From the NCBI GenBank assembly GCA_043806395.1, contig JAZDHC010000180.1, positions 1-24,294 of the forward strand: a DNA stretch of 24,294 nt, given 5' to 3'. A program made the position numbers and the translations under genes. Numbering within the stretch: the stretch's first letter is position 1; every line of letters begins with the position of its first letter. This DNA comes from CG2-30-40-21 sp043806395. Lineage in GTDB: Bacteria; UBA9089; CG2-30-40-21. Shown here one piece after another: positions 21,101 through 24,294 of this stretch. The notes beneath the pieces were generated by a model that saw nothing but the letters and a program-made list of their open reading frames with translations, was not told the origin of the DNA and did not search any database.

Positions 21101-21740
21101 AACACCATTCTCCTTTGGCAGTGTAACCTTAAGGGCAGGTACAAGTGCGGTTGACATTTACATCCTTCCTCCACAAGCTATGATACCAGTTAATCTTAGT
21201 GGAAAGATAGGAGACATAGGAGTAGAGATTAATGCATATGGAACCTCTGGGGATAAGGTGGGCAGTGTAACCTTATATGTTGAGATTGGCTATAATGAGG
21301 CATTGCTTGGGAATATGGATGAAGAAACCTTAAAATTATGGATATCCTCAGATGGTAGCAAATGGGAAGAGGTAAACCCTTCCGATTCGGATCCTGTCCG
21401 TAACATAGTTTATGGCACAATTACCCACCTTTCATACCTTGCACCTGCAGGAAAGTTAAAGTTTGCAGATAATCTGAAACAAGTGATTGTGTATCCAAAT
21501 CCTTATCTGCAGGATAAGCATGGTTACAGCATATTCTTTGATCGGTTGACTGAAAATTCTACCATCAAGATTTTCAACATAGCCGGTGAGTTGGTGCAAG
21601 AGATAGCTGTACAAAGTTCACCACAGAGTTGGAATGCCTGTAATTTTGACGGTGAAAAGGTTGCCAGCGGTATTTACATCTATCTTATTACTGACCCTAT
21701 GGAGAATAAGAAGACTGGTAAATTGGCGATCATTCGATAG
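9117..21740 (+). CDS. Giant secreted multidomain surface protein: FG-GAP-like, CarboxypepD_reg, CBM9-like, DUF11, sorting-like C-terminus (protein B)
   Basis: 4,207 aa, complete. The signal peptide is about residues 1-22 (FLSGLVVAIGIFWGMNAEA). Residues about 45-925 hold FG-GAP/VCBS-like acidic motifs (DVDGDGKNEI at 46, DVDKDGRDEI near 209, DSDGDGKNEI near 281, DTDAGDEV, DLDGNGDEEI near 662), probably calcium binding. They are interrupted at about 83-165 by a FlgD-Ig-like domain. Residues about 951-2370 contain some eleven carboxypeptidase-regulatory-like domains (SISG.V..DG.P..GA.V), two Ig-like modules (about 1038-1145 and 1910-2020) and a CBM9-like domain (about 1729-1888; INVDGIDTDW). Ten DUF11 units span about 2372-3622. 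Then come a DPNDKLASP domain (about 3627-3805), an FN3/Ig-like domain (about 3809-3902), a BIG-like domain (about 3903-3987), a ZU5-like region (about 3988-4115) and a C-terminal sorting-like domain (4117-4207; YPNPY, IKIFNIAGELV, SGIYIYL, GKLAIIR). Likely an extracellular adhesin, scaffold or glycan-binding protein; no catalytic domain was recognised. First gene of an operon with the barrel gene. Confidence 0.93.
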   Translation: MKTFLSGLVVAIGIFWGMNAEALDYAKWAGYDYPAPGAVLSMAEGDVDGDGKNEIVAVSFEGDEKISAPAMAPRLAAPGSVTVTPDIFYPANGTKITFGNLPSQAIIVIYNEFENKVREIWTGNTTTEWNVRNNNGDICPSGTYKYIVINRQSPDQKAEGFFTIKNVQDKKGGLIVRILKVGQDNSHQLLDELKVRVDGIPIINLVVKDVDKDGRDEITFSAMYDTKTPMGVSTSYVNWESIWTGRVYVYGYDGSKLIQKYQSPNLLGKEEIMLGLEVADSDGDGKNEIIAGITSLNRKNADNTGDNFELLGDYIDQHKYLAAANLMHSGLIKGPLLESSITKIKCNGSSFDAPTSYPSGPGLLYNITTGNLDTDAGDEVVANVTDLNYKNVNKFIEDLAWEIARADKETKLTAPSLQADASSSDSESKSMIKSLSPAISQVLETEEFGLLFPDAQIAKIAVSLLGQSLVGNEKKPAQAPQKLAAAPSDYWDTGHPWYDNEASQELISRTEETLIPEGTKFPEIPDSLLEGQLRLLNWNGSGYEIKESSQRVGFFSQNTVITKNKEIVVKAVESKPIHAENLLNSIMSNLVRVEEVTRDRWVNPYSGEKWTHHDESFDIKHIPQLTGDFLVSKVYKFDANLNRLWSSPGFGAFNLDMKLKDLDGNGDEEIITASGKLDYTKVNTILSHLDNQFQLSKQYENAGKGDDFEVSPPTLPSDILAAKIQVYGSSGTELWNSNVIGMFISGIDVLGNINGKEEIAVGINEMANINVINNYIAKWQNAVQDVLPKRQSWRAGSFTTFMNELLPNIEQYNNWAVQWCKNERQWGYGNNGYYGPINPQRPDISYPSYSQQPDVIEPAEPSDDEINSIIASKVQVYKWGTSSMSLSWQSPSFGHLLTDLITTNVDGTATPYLAGKEIAAAGIDLSPLFDEEEPKTTIHVFRSPISSGIGTVTVKILNLIGEPLSGALVEVGKGIQILEILGTGTTSAEGIYSITGDFSFESTYTIKASCGQYLATRSVTLWPLQNNYHVLKLDYINYSQWVNINGTTTAAIPVKGTVTIACNTYGTGTRVNLYIYHDEGTIGFLDAEDHLLDILGIQDNSHIDESNQSKEIQWSQFLLNDAQFIGNFIVQAIDLTTGISAYARVTATQTDSSLSISGKVIVDGIPAKNAVVFVKGGNSDSPEQAVFTDTNGAYTISVISGVYRIKASKKIDYMCDSEKMIYVGTNSVSNLDFSLNTAGFQSISGRVTTQDEQPIAGAKVWVENHESNNEENTTVVTTVTNNNGSYTLYLIKSNQSQDYNYIKAGKSGYEMSQRYVSNLSASNIDFTLNRSQEMIIGTITDNNGSPILGARVRQQNLIPIHTNCYGHYLLLTNNGYGFSIEAQKKGYAKSGKNNINSGATNVNISLYPYTATITGKIYAPDGTTTMGFVKVSTNFWVGNSYKNVYSYTNPDGSYELHVLGGSNYGIYASKEGYGSADNGTNAPNTGVNMTLQKEYYPSVSGTISYAGTKTGMIYIQLFNSQDFSGQPAYQKVINRIGDYMVSNIYNSGTFSAMAFLDINGDGQKTSGEPAGIYPDPIISSYNVSVTNANIVLTDPGTIIGTISYSGTKTGTAFVMYSTDPSFDNDPKAGATLTITGAGSYSFTSSLPVGTYYIACWFDAESPYGKESDGPSGGDVLGIHGGTITMFEGEVEVTGTPTPVIVKTGSVTAGVSFNLNYVVPSLPRIPMPTATINVDGIDTDWTGIQPAGTDTTGDNIAPGTGTILPGSDLKAMYIAQDGKNLCLRLDIYGTANTMFQNYNSDPNKAGRYQFHINTNADVYNNIEVSVVYSEKDNRWAIQAWDRNNQQNISALQQQGTVAVQGGIIELALPLDVLHYPAELTIRTEASYWLNGKGGTLDRIGGVIAYQPLFAMVDLKINGTTSATVTAGGAFTLTCNSSSGRRVDFHLFHDQGVSGALEPTYPGVPCDIFEIDNSNSDENKTAGQIQRTVMAFGGSPVVAGKFILQAVDVTSGAVSQASIDFTPQTFGQSISGVVTLDGSPAANLIVQARSGSEVPEFVAITDTNGQYILCLPAGSWILKVYKIGYPSSDIQEVYVSAEGIVTGINLSLNTTGLSTIVGQVMTGNKPLAGVMVRAANEDKNREVWMVTGTGGTYTLYVTPNEIWTVMAEKNGYNSHPQAMSVHILPASNINFMLMPNTVPIIGTVTGSGPVIGAKIEGWRDGYSRVVAQTNSQGQYSLYVSGGSNMWNINASAHGSAETAKNAYPGDMMINMNLQWHNGTISGNVYAPNGTGLGFAEVEASGRFESSINGFSMASDIVKGLTNPDGTYQLPVVNGLRYEVTAKKPNYGSPAPQSILIGSGTTLSTATVNLVMLGADLWIDKWAGKASYEAEQGTNLIYPGATMTYHIMYGNRGEGTVGSVTITDTLPLGVILATATANFPLTISSSGSQTVLTYRIGTLKPNEEGHFKIVVSIPADMPASTTLTNVTNITTPEYEKNMINNYATWTTHVFKMDLSISKWGPKKILAGGTFTYTITLNNIGNIDAPAVVITDTLPTGVIYGTDTLGGASVTTTGTGTIIVWEIGTFTANRPKSFELSVIVGTNTTGTLTNTVNITTTEKEFTLLNNSSTWKTLVEAPIRDLMIKKQGLSVVKAGTRMRYQISYANLGNVAVKDIVITDNLPAGVSYVKDTSGFGTETVGTNAISWAVGSLEPNERGYFELVVDVNATGTLVNVAQISGTGTEAKQATWTTNAVSGTVDLVIDKKCPTQVFRGGTILYAISYDNHGNTEVGSATIRDTLPAGFEYATCTLGSPTTMATTSVATVLEWVVGTITPWSYNYFNLTVKVNALSGKYDNVVEIRAIEDPDLTNNLSTATTQVSTPVYDLIVRKGGPSEATPGQRINYWISYGNQGNIQADRGTITDTLPLGVTYISSSPSGSVTGAGVEGNPFVVTWSGANNGGYINLIVEVGTNTPSATLTNVVKIEGTRTSGGVDPLWNNQATVTTTIKTPIVDLRIRKSGPKQAKPGQIITYTISYANSGNTPATATITDVLPAGVSYISDTSRLGTTTDGNKISWEVGTVTSGTSSGIIQGFELTVLVGTNTTGTLTNAVSISTSIDNNPANNQDTAITYIVTPVVDLSITKSAPGEVAPGQMMVYYITYRNKGNTDAGSVTITDELPVGVTYGTSTIGTPTIDGNKLLWCLGTVSPSLWPKSFKITVAVGNLPCGTLTNVVKINDAVAIDNNLNDNQSTTTTQVVVPVSDLSIHKAGPAEITPNSVIIYYIGYKNKGNIAVGSVTITDTLPVGVSYRSDNSGLSTSIVGGQIVWQIGTLTPGAEGRFSVKAFVGEIQGSSTLTNSVEIYSPSIQDEDTSNNVASLSSHVVLPATDLLINKFGPKSVVPNQEITYRISYANLGNSEATNVEIIDTLPAGVSYKGDTSGISPLLLVDTVIWQIPSIPANTSKSFELTVFVGDVPASTTLTNQAKITILANDTNSANNDANWQTLVQNRKEADVMVIKQGSGARPGWDKTDHITYRNIGTDRAEEVVVIDCLPAEVTYLSSNPVGNYDSTNHSLTWDIGNLNACEDGDITVYVNVDGNKVSPGDKIKNTVKISTVSFEKSYENNVFVEEETARGSIDPNDKLASPNPNSSSDPIPGEGFLSDVRDTREISYKIRFENIAGSYTLAAREVRIIDKLDANMDWDTLEMGNVGIGTRTYSLGTWSYGTTYGTVSYSFDKTTGSLTWYFIGDDSSLQPIESGFLPPNVTKPEGEGCVNYSIKAKGTATSGTIIRNKANIRFDWNPWIETPEVYHILDLTPPSATITTLPYSTSTTFLVSWSGQDTAGATTGAISEYTVYLSIDGGTATEYMSGTATSAYYSGQYGKTYAFYAIAKDKAGNVGIQSAPAQIKLLAPGDIEIKRVGPKAMGIGGTVTLYATVLGTETLTTATWTITSGVGSLSTNYGTATIFTALQIGTVSIKADDGTNTDTIMLIVGDKINAGYTKTTPFSFGSVTLRAGTSAVDIYILPPQAMIPVNLSGKIGDIGVEINAYGTSGDKVGSVTLYVEIGYNEALLGNMDEETLKLWISSDGSKWEEVNPSDSDPVRNIVYGTITHLSYLAPAGKLKFADNLKQVIVYPNPYLQDKHGYSIFFDRLTENSTIKIFNIAGELVQEIAVQSSPQSWNACNFDGEKVASGIYIYLITDPMENKKTGKLAIIR
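9364..9612 (+). other. Internal FlgD-Ig/sorting-like domain in protein B
   Basis: Residues about 83-165 read DIFYPANGTKITFGNLPSQ, then VIYNEFENKVREI, a TEWNVRNNNGD turn, PSGTYKYIV and a closing EGFFTIK. Strand order and key positions match the C-terminal domains of both giant proteins (YP.P...I.F..L, I.N..GE.V, W......G..V.SGIY.Y, GKLAI). It is unusual for this fold to sit at the N-terminus, between FG-GAP-like motifs. Confidence 0.6.
14302..14780 (+). other. CBM9-like carbohydrate-binding domain in protein B
   Basis: Residues about 1729-1888 contain the INVDGIDTDWTG opening, a YIAQDGKNLCLRLDIYG strand pair, YQFHINTNAD and a final IELALPLDVL, with conserved aromatic residues. This is the layout of CBM9/DOMON-like sugar-binding domains. 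It suggests glycan or cell-wall binding. Ligand residues cannot be confirmed by eye. Confidence 0.4.
16230..19980 (+). repeat. DUF11 repeat array (10 units) in protein B
   Basis: Ten tandem units of about 110-135 aa, opening ADLWIDKWA, MDLSISKWG, RDLMIKKQG, VDLVIDKKC, YDLIVRKGG, VDLRIRKSG, VDLSITKSA, SDLSIHKAG, TDLLINKFG and ADVMVIKQG. Each has Y.I.Y.N.GN and TDTLP.GV-type motifs. The same number of units and the same downstream modules occur in protein A, which indicates a shared ancestral C-terminal half. Confidence 0.85.
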
Positions 21741-21755
21741 CCAACTCAAGGGATA

Positions 21756-22817
21756 ATGACAAGACAAATGATTCAGAAAAATTGGCTGTGCGTAATAAAA
21801 TGTTTGTTGATATTTATGTTTTATTCAGCAACATCTTGTTATGCCCAGCCTTTTTTTCTTGATAAGCAGACGATAGGTATCCCCATAGAGATAAAATTAA
21901 TCGCTACTCACGATATTCTTAAGGAGCTGGATGATATTGATGGATGGACAGAGTGGGAAGGAAATAGTGCTGACAAACTCGATCGGCTTGCAAAAGAGGT
22001 TGCGGATTTGAAGAGGGAGAAGATGGGGTTGTTAGTTGATGCCTATGCTGGAATAAACTATTTGATTGGCAATTATGGCTTTTCTATGCTTGAACATCGC
22101 CAATCATCAGGTAACCCCTATTTTAAGGATGCTGAGCCTGACCCATACCTGATAATCAGGTATGTCCAGATAAAAGAGCTTGGGTTTACTCAGGTTATTG
22201 ATTCCTGCCGGAAGAACCTTTCATGGAGCTATACCGTAAGACTCCTGAAAGGGCAGCTGAATTTTGCTAATCCCATAGCTTGGGAAAAAGATGTAGCCAG
22301 GAAGGTAGCTCTGGAAGAGGAGGGGGTAGCTGAAACGGCTGTGACTACCAAATTGGGGCTGGATATTGGTTTGGTTTACGACATGGATAAGTGGAGATTA
22401 TCGTTGAATGGGAAAAACTTAAATTCACCCCGATTCTCTTATCCTCCAGAAGCACACATGGATAGTTATTTGCTGGAGCCACAGTTAAAAATTGGTGCAG
22501 TTTTCAAGCCATTAAATAGCCTTACTCTATCTCTGGATTGTGATTTGACACAAAATGAAACCCTGCTGGAAGGCTATAAATCGATGGAACTTGTTTGTGG
22601 AGCAGAGATGGAAGTGTTCAATGGCAAGCTGGTTTTAAGGGGTAAAATAGCAAATAATCTGGCTGAGGATGATATTGGTCGTATTTATTCATTGGGGGTA
22701 GGGACAAAAATAGTTGGTTTGCAAATAAATATGGATGGTGGAATAAAAAGATCTAAAACCTCAAAGGATTATCCCTCCCAGATTCAAACATGTTTGCAGA
22801 TTTCAAGGCAATTTTAG
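21756..22817 (+). CDS. Outer-membrane beta-barrel protein, TraF_2/OmpP1-like
   Basis: 353 aa. A hydrophobic signal segment (about residues 10-30, ending SCYA) is followed by a mature protein. ATSC at 25-28 is a weak lipobox alternative. Residues about 195-353 show alternating beta strands of an outer-membrane barrel: LGLDIGLVYDMDKWRLSLNG, KNLNSPRFSYP, LEPQLKIGAVFKPLNSLTLS, LDCDLTQNETLL. The pattern 'DIGL.YD...W.L.L.G.NLN.P.F' is what I know from the 'conjugal transfer protein TraF' (TraF_2) family, which belongs with the FadL/PorV-like barrels. The gene begins 15 nt after the giant gene stops, so it is probably translated from the same mRNA. AAGGGA (21748-21753) is too close to ATG 21756 and rather far from ATG 21768, so the exact start is uncertain. 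It is a candidate outer-membrane partner of protein B; true conjugation is not implied. Confidence 0.75.
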   Translation: MTRQMIQKNWLCVIKCLLIFMFYSATSCYAQPFFLDKQTIGIPIEIKLIATHDILKELDDIDGWTEWEGNSADKLDRLAKEVADLKREKMGLLVDAYAGINYLIGNYGFSMLEHRQSSGNPYFKDAEPDPYLIIRYVQIKELGFTQVIDSCRKNLSWSYTVRLLKGQLNFANPIAWEKDVARKVALEEEGVAETAVTTKLGLDIGLVYDMDKWRLSLNGKNLNSPRFSYPPEAHMDSYLLEPQLKIGAVFKPLNSLTLSLDCDLTQNETLLEGYKSMELVCGAEMEVFNGKLVLRGKIANNLAEDDIGRIYSLGVGTKIVGLQINMDGGIKRSKTSKDYPSQIQTCLQISRQF

Positions 22818-22820
22818 GAG

Positions 22821-22835
22821 TGGTTCAAAACAGTT
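22821..22835 (+). repeat. Left arm of 15-bp inverted repeat around the Pycsar-like remnant
   Basis: TGGTTCAAAACAGTT here matches, in reverse complement, 23530-23544 with one mismatch. A third related piece (TTTTGAACCATGCC) is at 270-283. These are members of a short dispersed repeat family. This copy starts just 4 nt after the barrel gene's stop codon. Confidence 0.5.
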
Positions 22836-22896
22836 TGCCACGGAGACATGGAGAAGAACATCTCTCTAACCCTTGAAAGCATTGTGAATTCTGTAA

Positions 22897-23214
22897 TCAA
22901 GGTTTGACTCCAAATCCTTCTAAAGATAACAACAAAAATCCCCAAAATAGCAAAGATGCTGCAAAATATCGCAGCGAATAGATCACTTGTTGAAACTTTT
23001 TATAGGCAACATAAGAATTAACATACACCTGCTTACATAATTCATGAGTCACTTGTTCTTCTGTTCCGAAGTTTTTCTCAAAGTACTCCTGATATTGACC
23101 AGAATGCTTGAACTGAGTTGCTATTGTCCCAAAATATATGGGAGACACATCATCATCCACCTTTAGTTTTGGATTAAGACACAAAAATGAGAAAATCATT
23201 GAAATGAGATTCAA
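22897..23214 (-). CDS. 5'-truncated Pycsar-effector-like (DUF5706) membrane protein
   Basis: 105 aa from a TTG start with no convincing ribosome binding site. The frame stays open upstream to a TAA at 23286-23284 without an ATG and continues the first membrane helix (AIAGIGLVLNLISMIFSFLC). The order is: end of TM1, LNPKLKV, a polar segment with YFGTIA, Q..EYFEKNFG, LCKQVYVNSYVAYKKFQ, then TM2 (FAASLLFWGFLLLSL). The P(K/R)LK, (Y/F)FG.IA and QIY..S.IA..K motifs followed by a last helix match my memory of Pycsar effectors (PycTM/DUF5706), which oligomerise in the membrane on binding cyclic pyrimidine nucleotides. The usual N-terminal part is missing and no cyclase gene is nearby, so this is probably a defence-gene remnant. 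An intact short protein is possible but less likely. Confidence 0.5.
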   Translation of the reverse strand: MNLISMIFSFLCLNPKLKVDDDVSPIYFGTIATQFKHSGQYQEYFEKNFGTEEQVTHELCKQVYVNSYVAYKKFQQVIYSLRYFAASLLFWGFLLLSLEGFGVKP

Positions 23215-23417
23215 AACAAGGCCAATTCCAGCTATTGCATATTGAAAAGCAGTTGGCGTAGAAATAGTCCCGTCGACAGGTTGTTACTGAAACAAAATCA
23301 TCTATCTCCCTCAAGCATCCCTGAAAAGAGCCACAGCCTGTTTGCAAGACTTATTCCTTCAAAAGTTTCTATTACAATATAAATTTCTTAAAACATAACC
23401 AAAATAAATAATATTTT

Positions 23418-23499
23418 GGGACGGTTCACCTTTGTGTGAAAGCTTGCGGTAAGTTGAGAGTGCAATATTCCCCCTTAGAAAAGGGGGTTAGGGGGTTGT
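23418..23499. mobile_element. MITE/REP-like repeat element, copy 2
   Basis: Positions 23425-23499 match 1-75 (72 of 75), in the same orientation, here with the full left end GGGACGGTTCACC from 23418. It includes the CCCCCTT-AGAA-AAGGGGG hairpin. The matching right end (GTGAACCGTCCC) seen in copy 1 is not found here. The sequence beyond 23500 is different and runs into the transposase remnant, so this copy is truncated or a shorter variant. Confidence 0.6.
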
Positions 23500-23717
23500 T
23501 CTTCTCTGTATCTCTGTAACCCTGTGGTGAACAGTTTTGAACCATGCCTTTTATTCTTTGTTTTTGGACAACACTTCTCTTTTACTTCACACAAAGCACA
23601 TTCACTACACTTATAGGTTCGTTTATCATCTGCCAAAGGTGCTACGGCTTTTTTGTTTTGCAACTCTAATTTTTTGCCCTCGGGACAAGTATAACTATCG
23701 CTTTCTGGATCATATAG
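23475..23717 (-). pseudogene. IS1182-type transposase remnant
   Basis: The minus-strand frame from 23717 reads YDPESDSYTCPEGKKLELQ, continues through YKCSECALC and ends KEKCCPKTKNKR. This is the C-x-x-C rich linker of IS1182-family DDE transposases (YDPE.D.Y.CP.G..L; Y.C..C..C.....C). It is cut at both ends: a TAA lies immediately upstream (23720-23718), and after KNKR (about 23548) the frame runs into the repeat element and ends with repeat-encoded residues at 23475. The catalytic DDE parts are absent. It is a dead fragment and shows that an IS1182 element once occupied this locus. Confidence 0.7.
23530..23544 (-). repeat. Right arm of 15-bp inverted repeat
   Basis: AACAGTTTTGAACCA is the reverse complement (one mismatch) of 22821-22835. 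The pair brackets the Pycsar-like remnant and repeat copy 2. It lies at the boundary where transposase-like coding ends. Confidence 0.5.
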
Positions 23718-23749
23718 TTAGAAACTAAATACGGAAAACATAGGGAAAA

Positions 23750-23815
23750 ATCCCATATTCCCTGATGAATTTCTTCAAGCATTTTAATTTTTTACTTGAC
23801 TTAAGTGGTTTTTAT
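23750..23815. repeat. 66-bp direct repeat, copy A
   Basis: Starts ATCCCATATTCCCTGATGAA and ends GTGGTTTTTAT. Copy B at 24029-24094 has the same length with four differences. Both contain TTGACT near the right end. Upstream flanks (GGAAAAAC/GGAAAACA types) are also loosely alike. Spacing between copies is 279 bp. Confidence 0.8.
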
Positions 23816-23825
23816 AAGGTATAAT
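23796..23825 (+). promoter_or_regulatory. Candidate promoter at the edge of repeat copy A
   Basis: TTGACT (23796-23801), 18 bases, TATAAT (23820-23825). The -35 lies in the repeat and the -10 just outside it, so copy B lacks the -10. No obvious gene follows directly; the nearest strong terminator is at 24160. Confidence 0.45.
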
Positions 23826-23871
23826 ATTCATCAGATAAGAAAACAGGATTCAAACCTTGAAGCAGCAAGAA

Positions 23872-23967
23872 ATTGGTGTCAGATCTGATTTGTTTGACAA
23901 ATAAAAATGGGACTTAACACTATTTTCTTGCACGGTGAGAAAATTGGTGTCAAGAAAATTGGTGTCA
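23872..23967. repeat. ATTGGTGTCA short repeat cluster
   Basis: AGAAAATTGGTGTCA is duplicated perfectly in tandem at 23938-23952 and 23953-23967. A related copy, AGAAATTGGTGTCA, occurs at 23868-23881. GGTGTCAGATCT-like phrases resemble repeats near Y1-type transposases, but this is only a recollection. No coding capacity was seen here. Confidence 0.7.
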
Positions 23968-24028
23968 GAACTCCCTAACTGCTTGTATTTGAATCAGATA
24001 CAAATAATTAGGAAAAACGGAAGGACAC

Positions 24029-24094
24029 ATCCCATATTTCCTAATGAATTTCTCCAAGCATTTTAATTTTTTACTTGACTTGAGTGGTTTTTAT
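24029..24094. repeat. 66-bp direct repeat, copy B
   Basis: Matches 23750-23815 with four differences in the same orientation. Sequences right of both copies diverge at once, so the repeat ends sharply. Confidence 0.8.
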
Positions 24095-24159
24095 TGTGCT
24101 GCGAGAAGACAGGCGGATAATCGCAAAACATACAAGAAGAAAGTCTAACAAGAAAAATG

Positions 24160-24195
24160 CACTGGATGGGCAGTAGCCCACCAGTGATTTTTATG
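24160..24195 (+). terminator. Strong intrinsic terminator (possibly bidirectional)
   Basis: CACTGG-A-TGGGC (24160-24171), loop AGTA, then GCCCA-CCAGTG (24176-24186): an 11-bp stem with one bulged base, followed by ATTTTTAT. On the minus strand the hairpin is followed by CATTTTTC, so it could act both ways. It would end any transcript begun at the promoter at 23796. Confidence 0.7.
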
Positions 24196-24294
24196 GTTAT
24201 GCTTAAAAAAGCTATACTGATTTTATTATTTTGTGAGGTTGAAATATTGGGCGTCTGGAAACCTTTAAGAAAATTATACTTCAAAGCAACCGAT

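Noticed and set aside
21756..22817. Calling the barrel gene a conjugation gene because of the TraF_2 name
   Set aside because: TraF_2 barrels are widespread in genomes without conjugation, and no other transfer gene is in the window.
23537..23728. Plus-strand frame of 63 codons
   Set aside because: It is antisense to the IS1182-type transposase remnant, whose cysteine motifs make the minus strand the real one.
23894..23923. Second promoter (TTGACA at 23894)
   Set aside because: The best -10 candidates at correct spacing (ACACTA/CACTAT) are poor.
24063..24284. Minus-strand frame of 73 codons
   Set aside because: No ribosome binding site or recognisable motif; it crosses the terminator and repeat copy B, as a chance frame would.
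24157..24294. Plus-strand open frame running off the right edge, with possible ATGs at 24157, 24166, 24193 and 24199 and a short hydrophobic start (KKAILILLF)
   Set aside because: Its beginning overlaps a strong terminator hairpin, no ribosome binding site is visible, and only about 32-46 codons are in view.

Overview
The window has moderate to low GC and is dominated by two giant secreted repeat proteins encoded back to back and divergently. The leftward gene (365-8395, 2,676 aa) and the rightward gene (9117-21740, 4,207 aa) share a 721-bp intergenic control region. Both have N-terminal signal peptides, and both end in a YP(S/N)P...GKLAI(V/I)(K/R) domain of the FlgD-Ig/Por-type sorting kind. 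Both also carry arrays of about ten DUF11 (conserved repeat) domains followed by the same set of C-terminal modules. Such architectures are typical of diderm candidate phyla with large surface proteins. The overall look recalls Desantisbacteria, Omnitrophica or WOR-3-like genomes, but that is an impression from protein style and not a placement.

Layout. 1-364: end of a MITE-like repeat element, a degraded dispersed repeat and a nested palindrome beyond the 3' end of the leftward gene. 365-8395 (-): giant protein A (Ig-like repeats, 10 DUF11, more Ig-like domains, C-terminal sorting-like domain). 8396-9116: divergent control region with a candidate promoter for each gene. The leftward leader contains a small ORF and a terminator-like hairpin. 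The rightward leader contains a 13-bp tandem repeat and a solitary CRISPR-type repeat. 9117-21740 (+): giant protein B (FG-GAP-like/Ca-binding motifs with an internal FlgD-Ig-like domain, many carboxypeptidase-regulatory-like domains, a CBM9-like domain, 10 DUF11, C-terminal modules). 21756-22817 (+): an outer-membrane beta-barrel protein of the TraF_2/OmpP1-like type, 15 nt downstream and almost certainly in the same operon. 22818-24294: a graveyard holding a 5'-truncated Pycsar-effector-like membrane protein, an IS1182-type transposase remnant, a second copy of the repeat found at position 1, a 66-bp direct repeat pair, short tandem repeats, a candidate promoter and a strong intrinsic terminator.

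How the parts may work together (inference): proteins A and B look like paired cell-surface or extracellular adhesin/scaffold proteins exported by Sec and handled at the outer membrane through their C-terminal domains. The barrel encoded right behind protein B is a candidate outer-membrane partner. The most unusual points are the solitary CRISPR-type repeat transcribed in the leader of protein B, the attenuator-like leader of protein A, and the coupling of a sorting-domain giant protein to a PorV-superfamily-like barrel.
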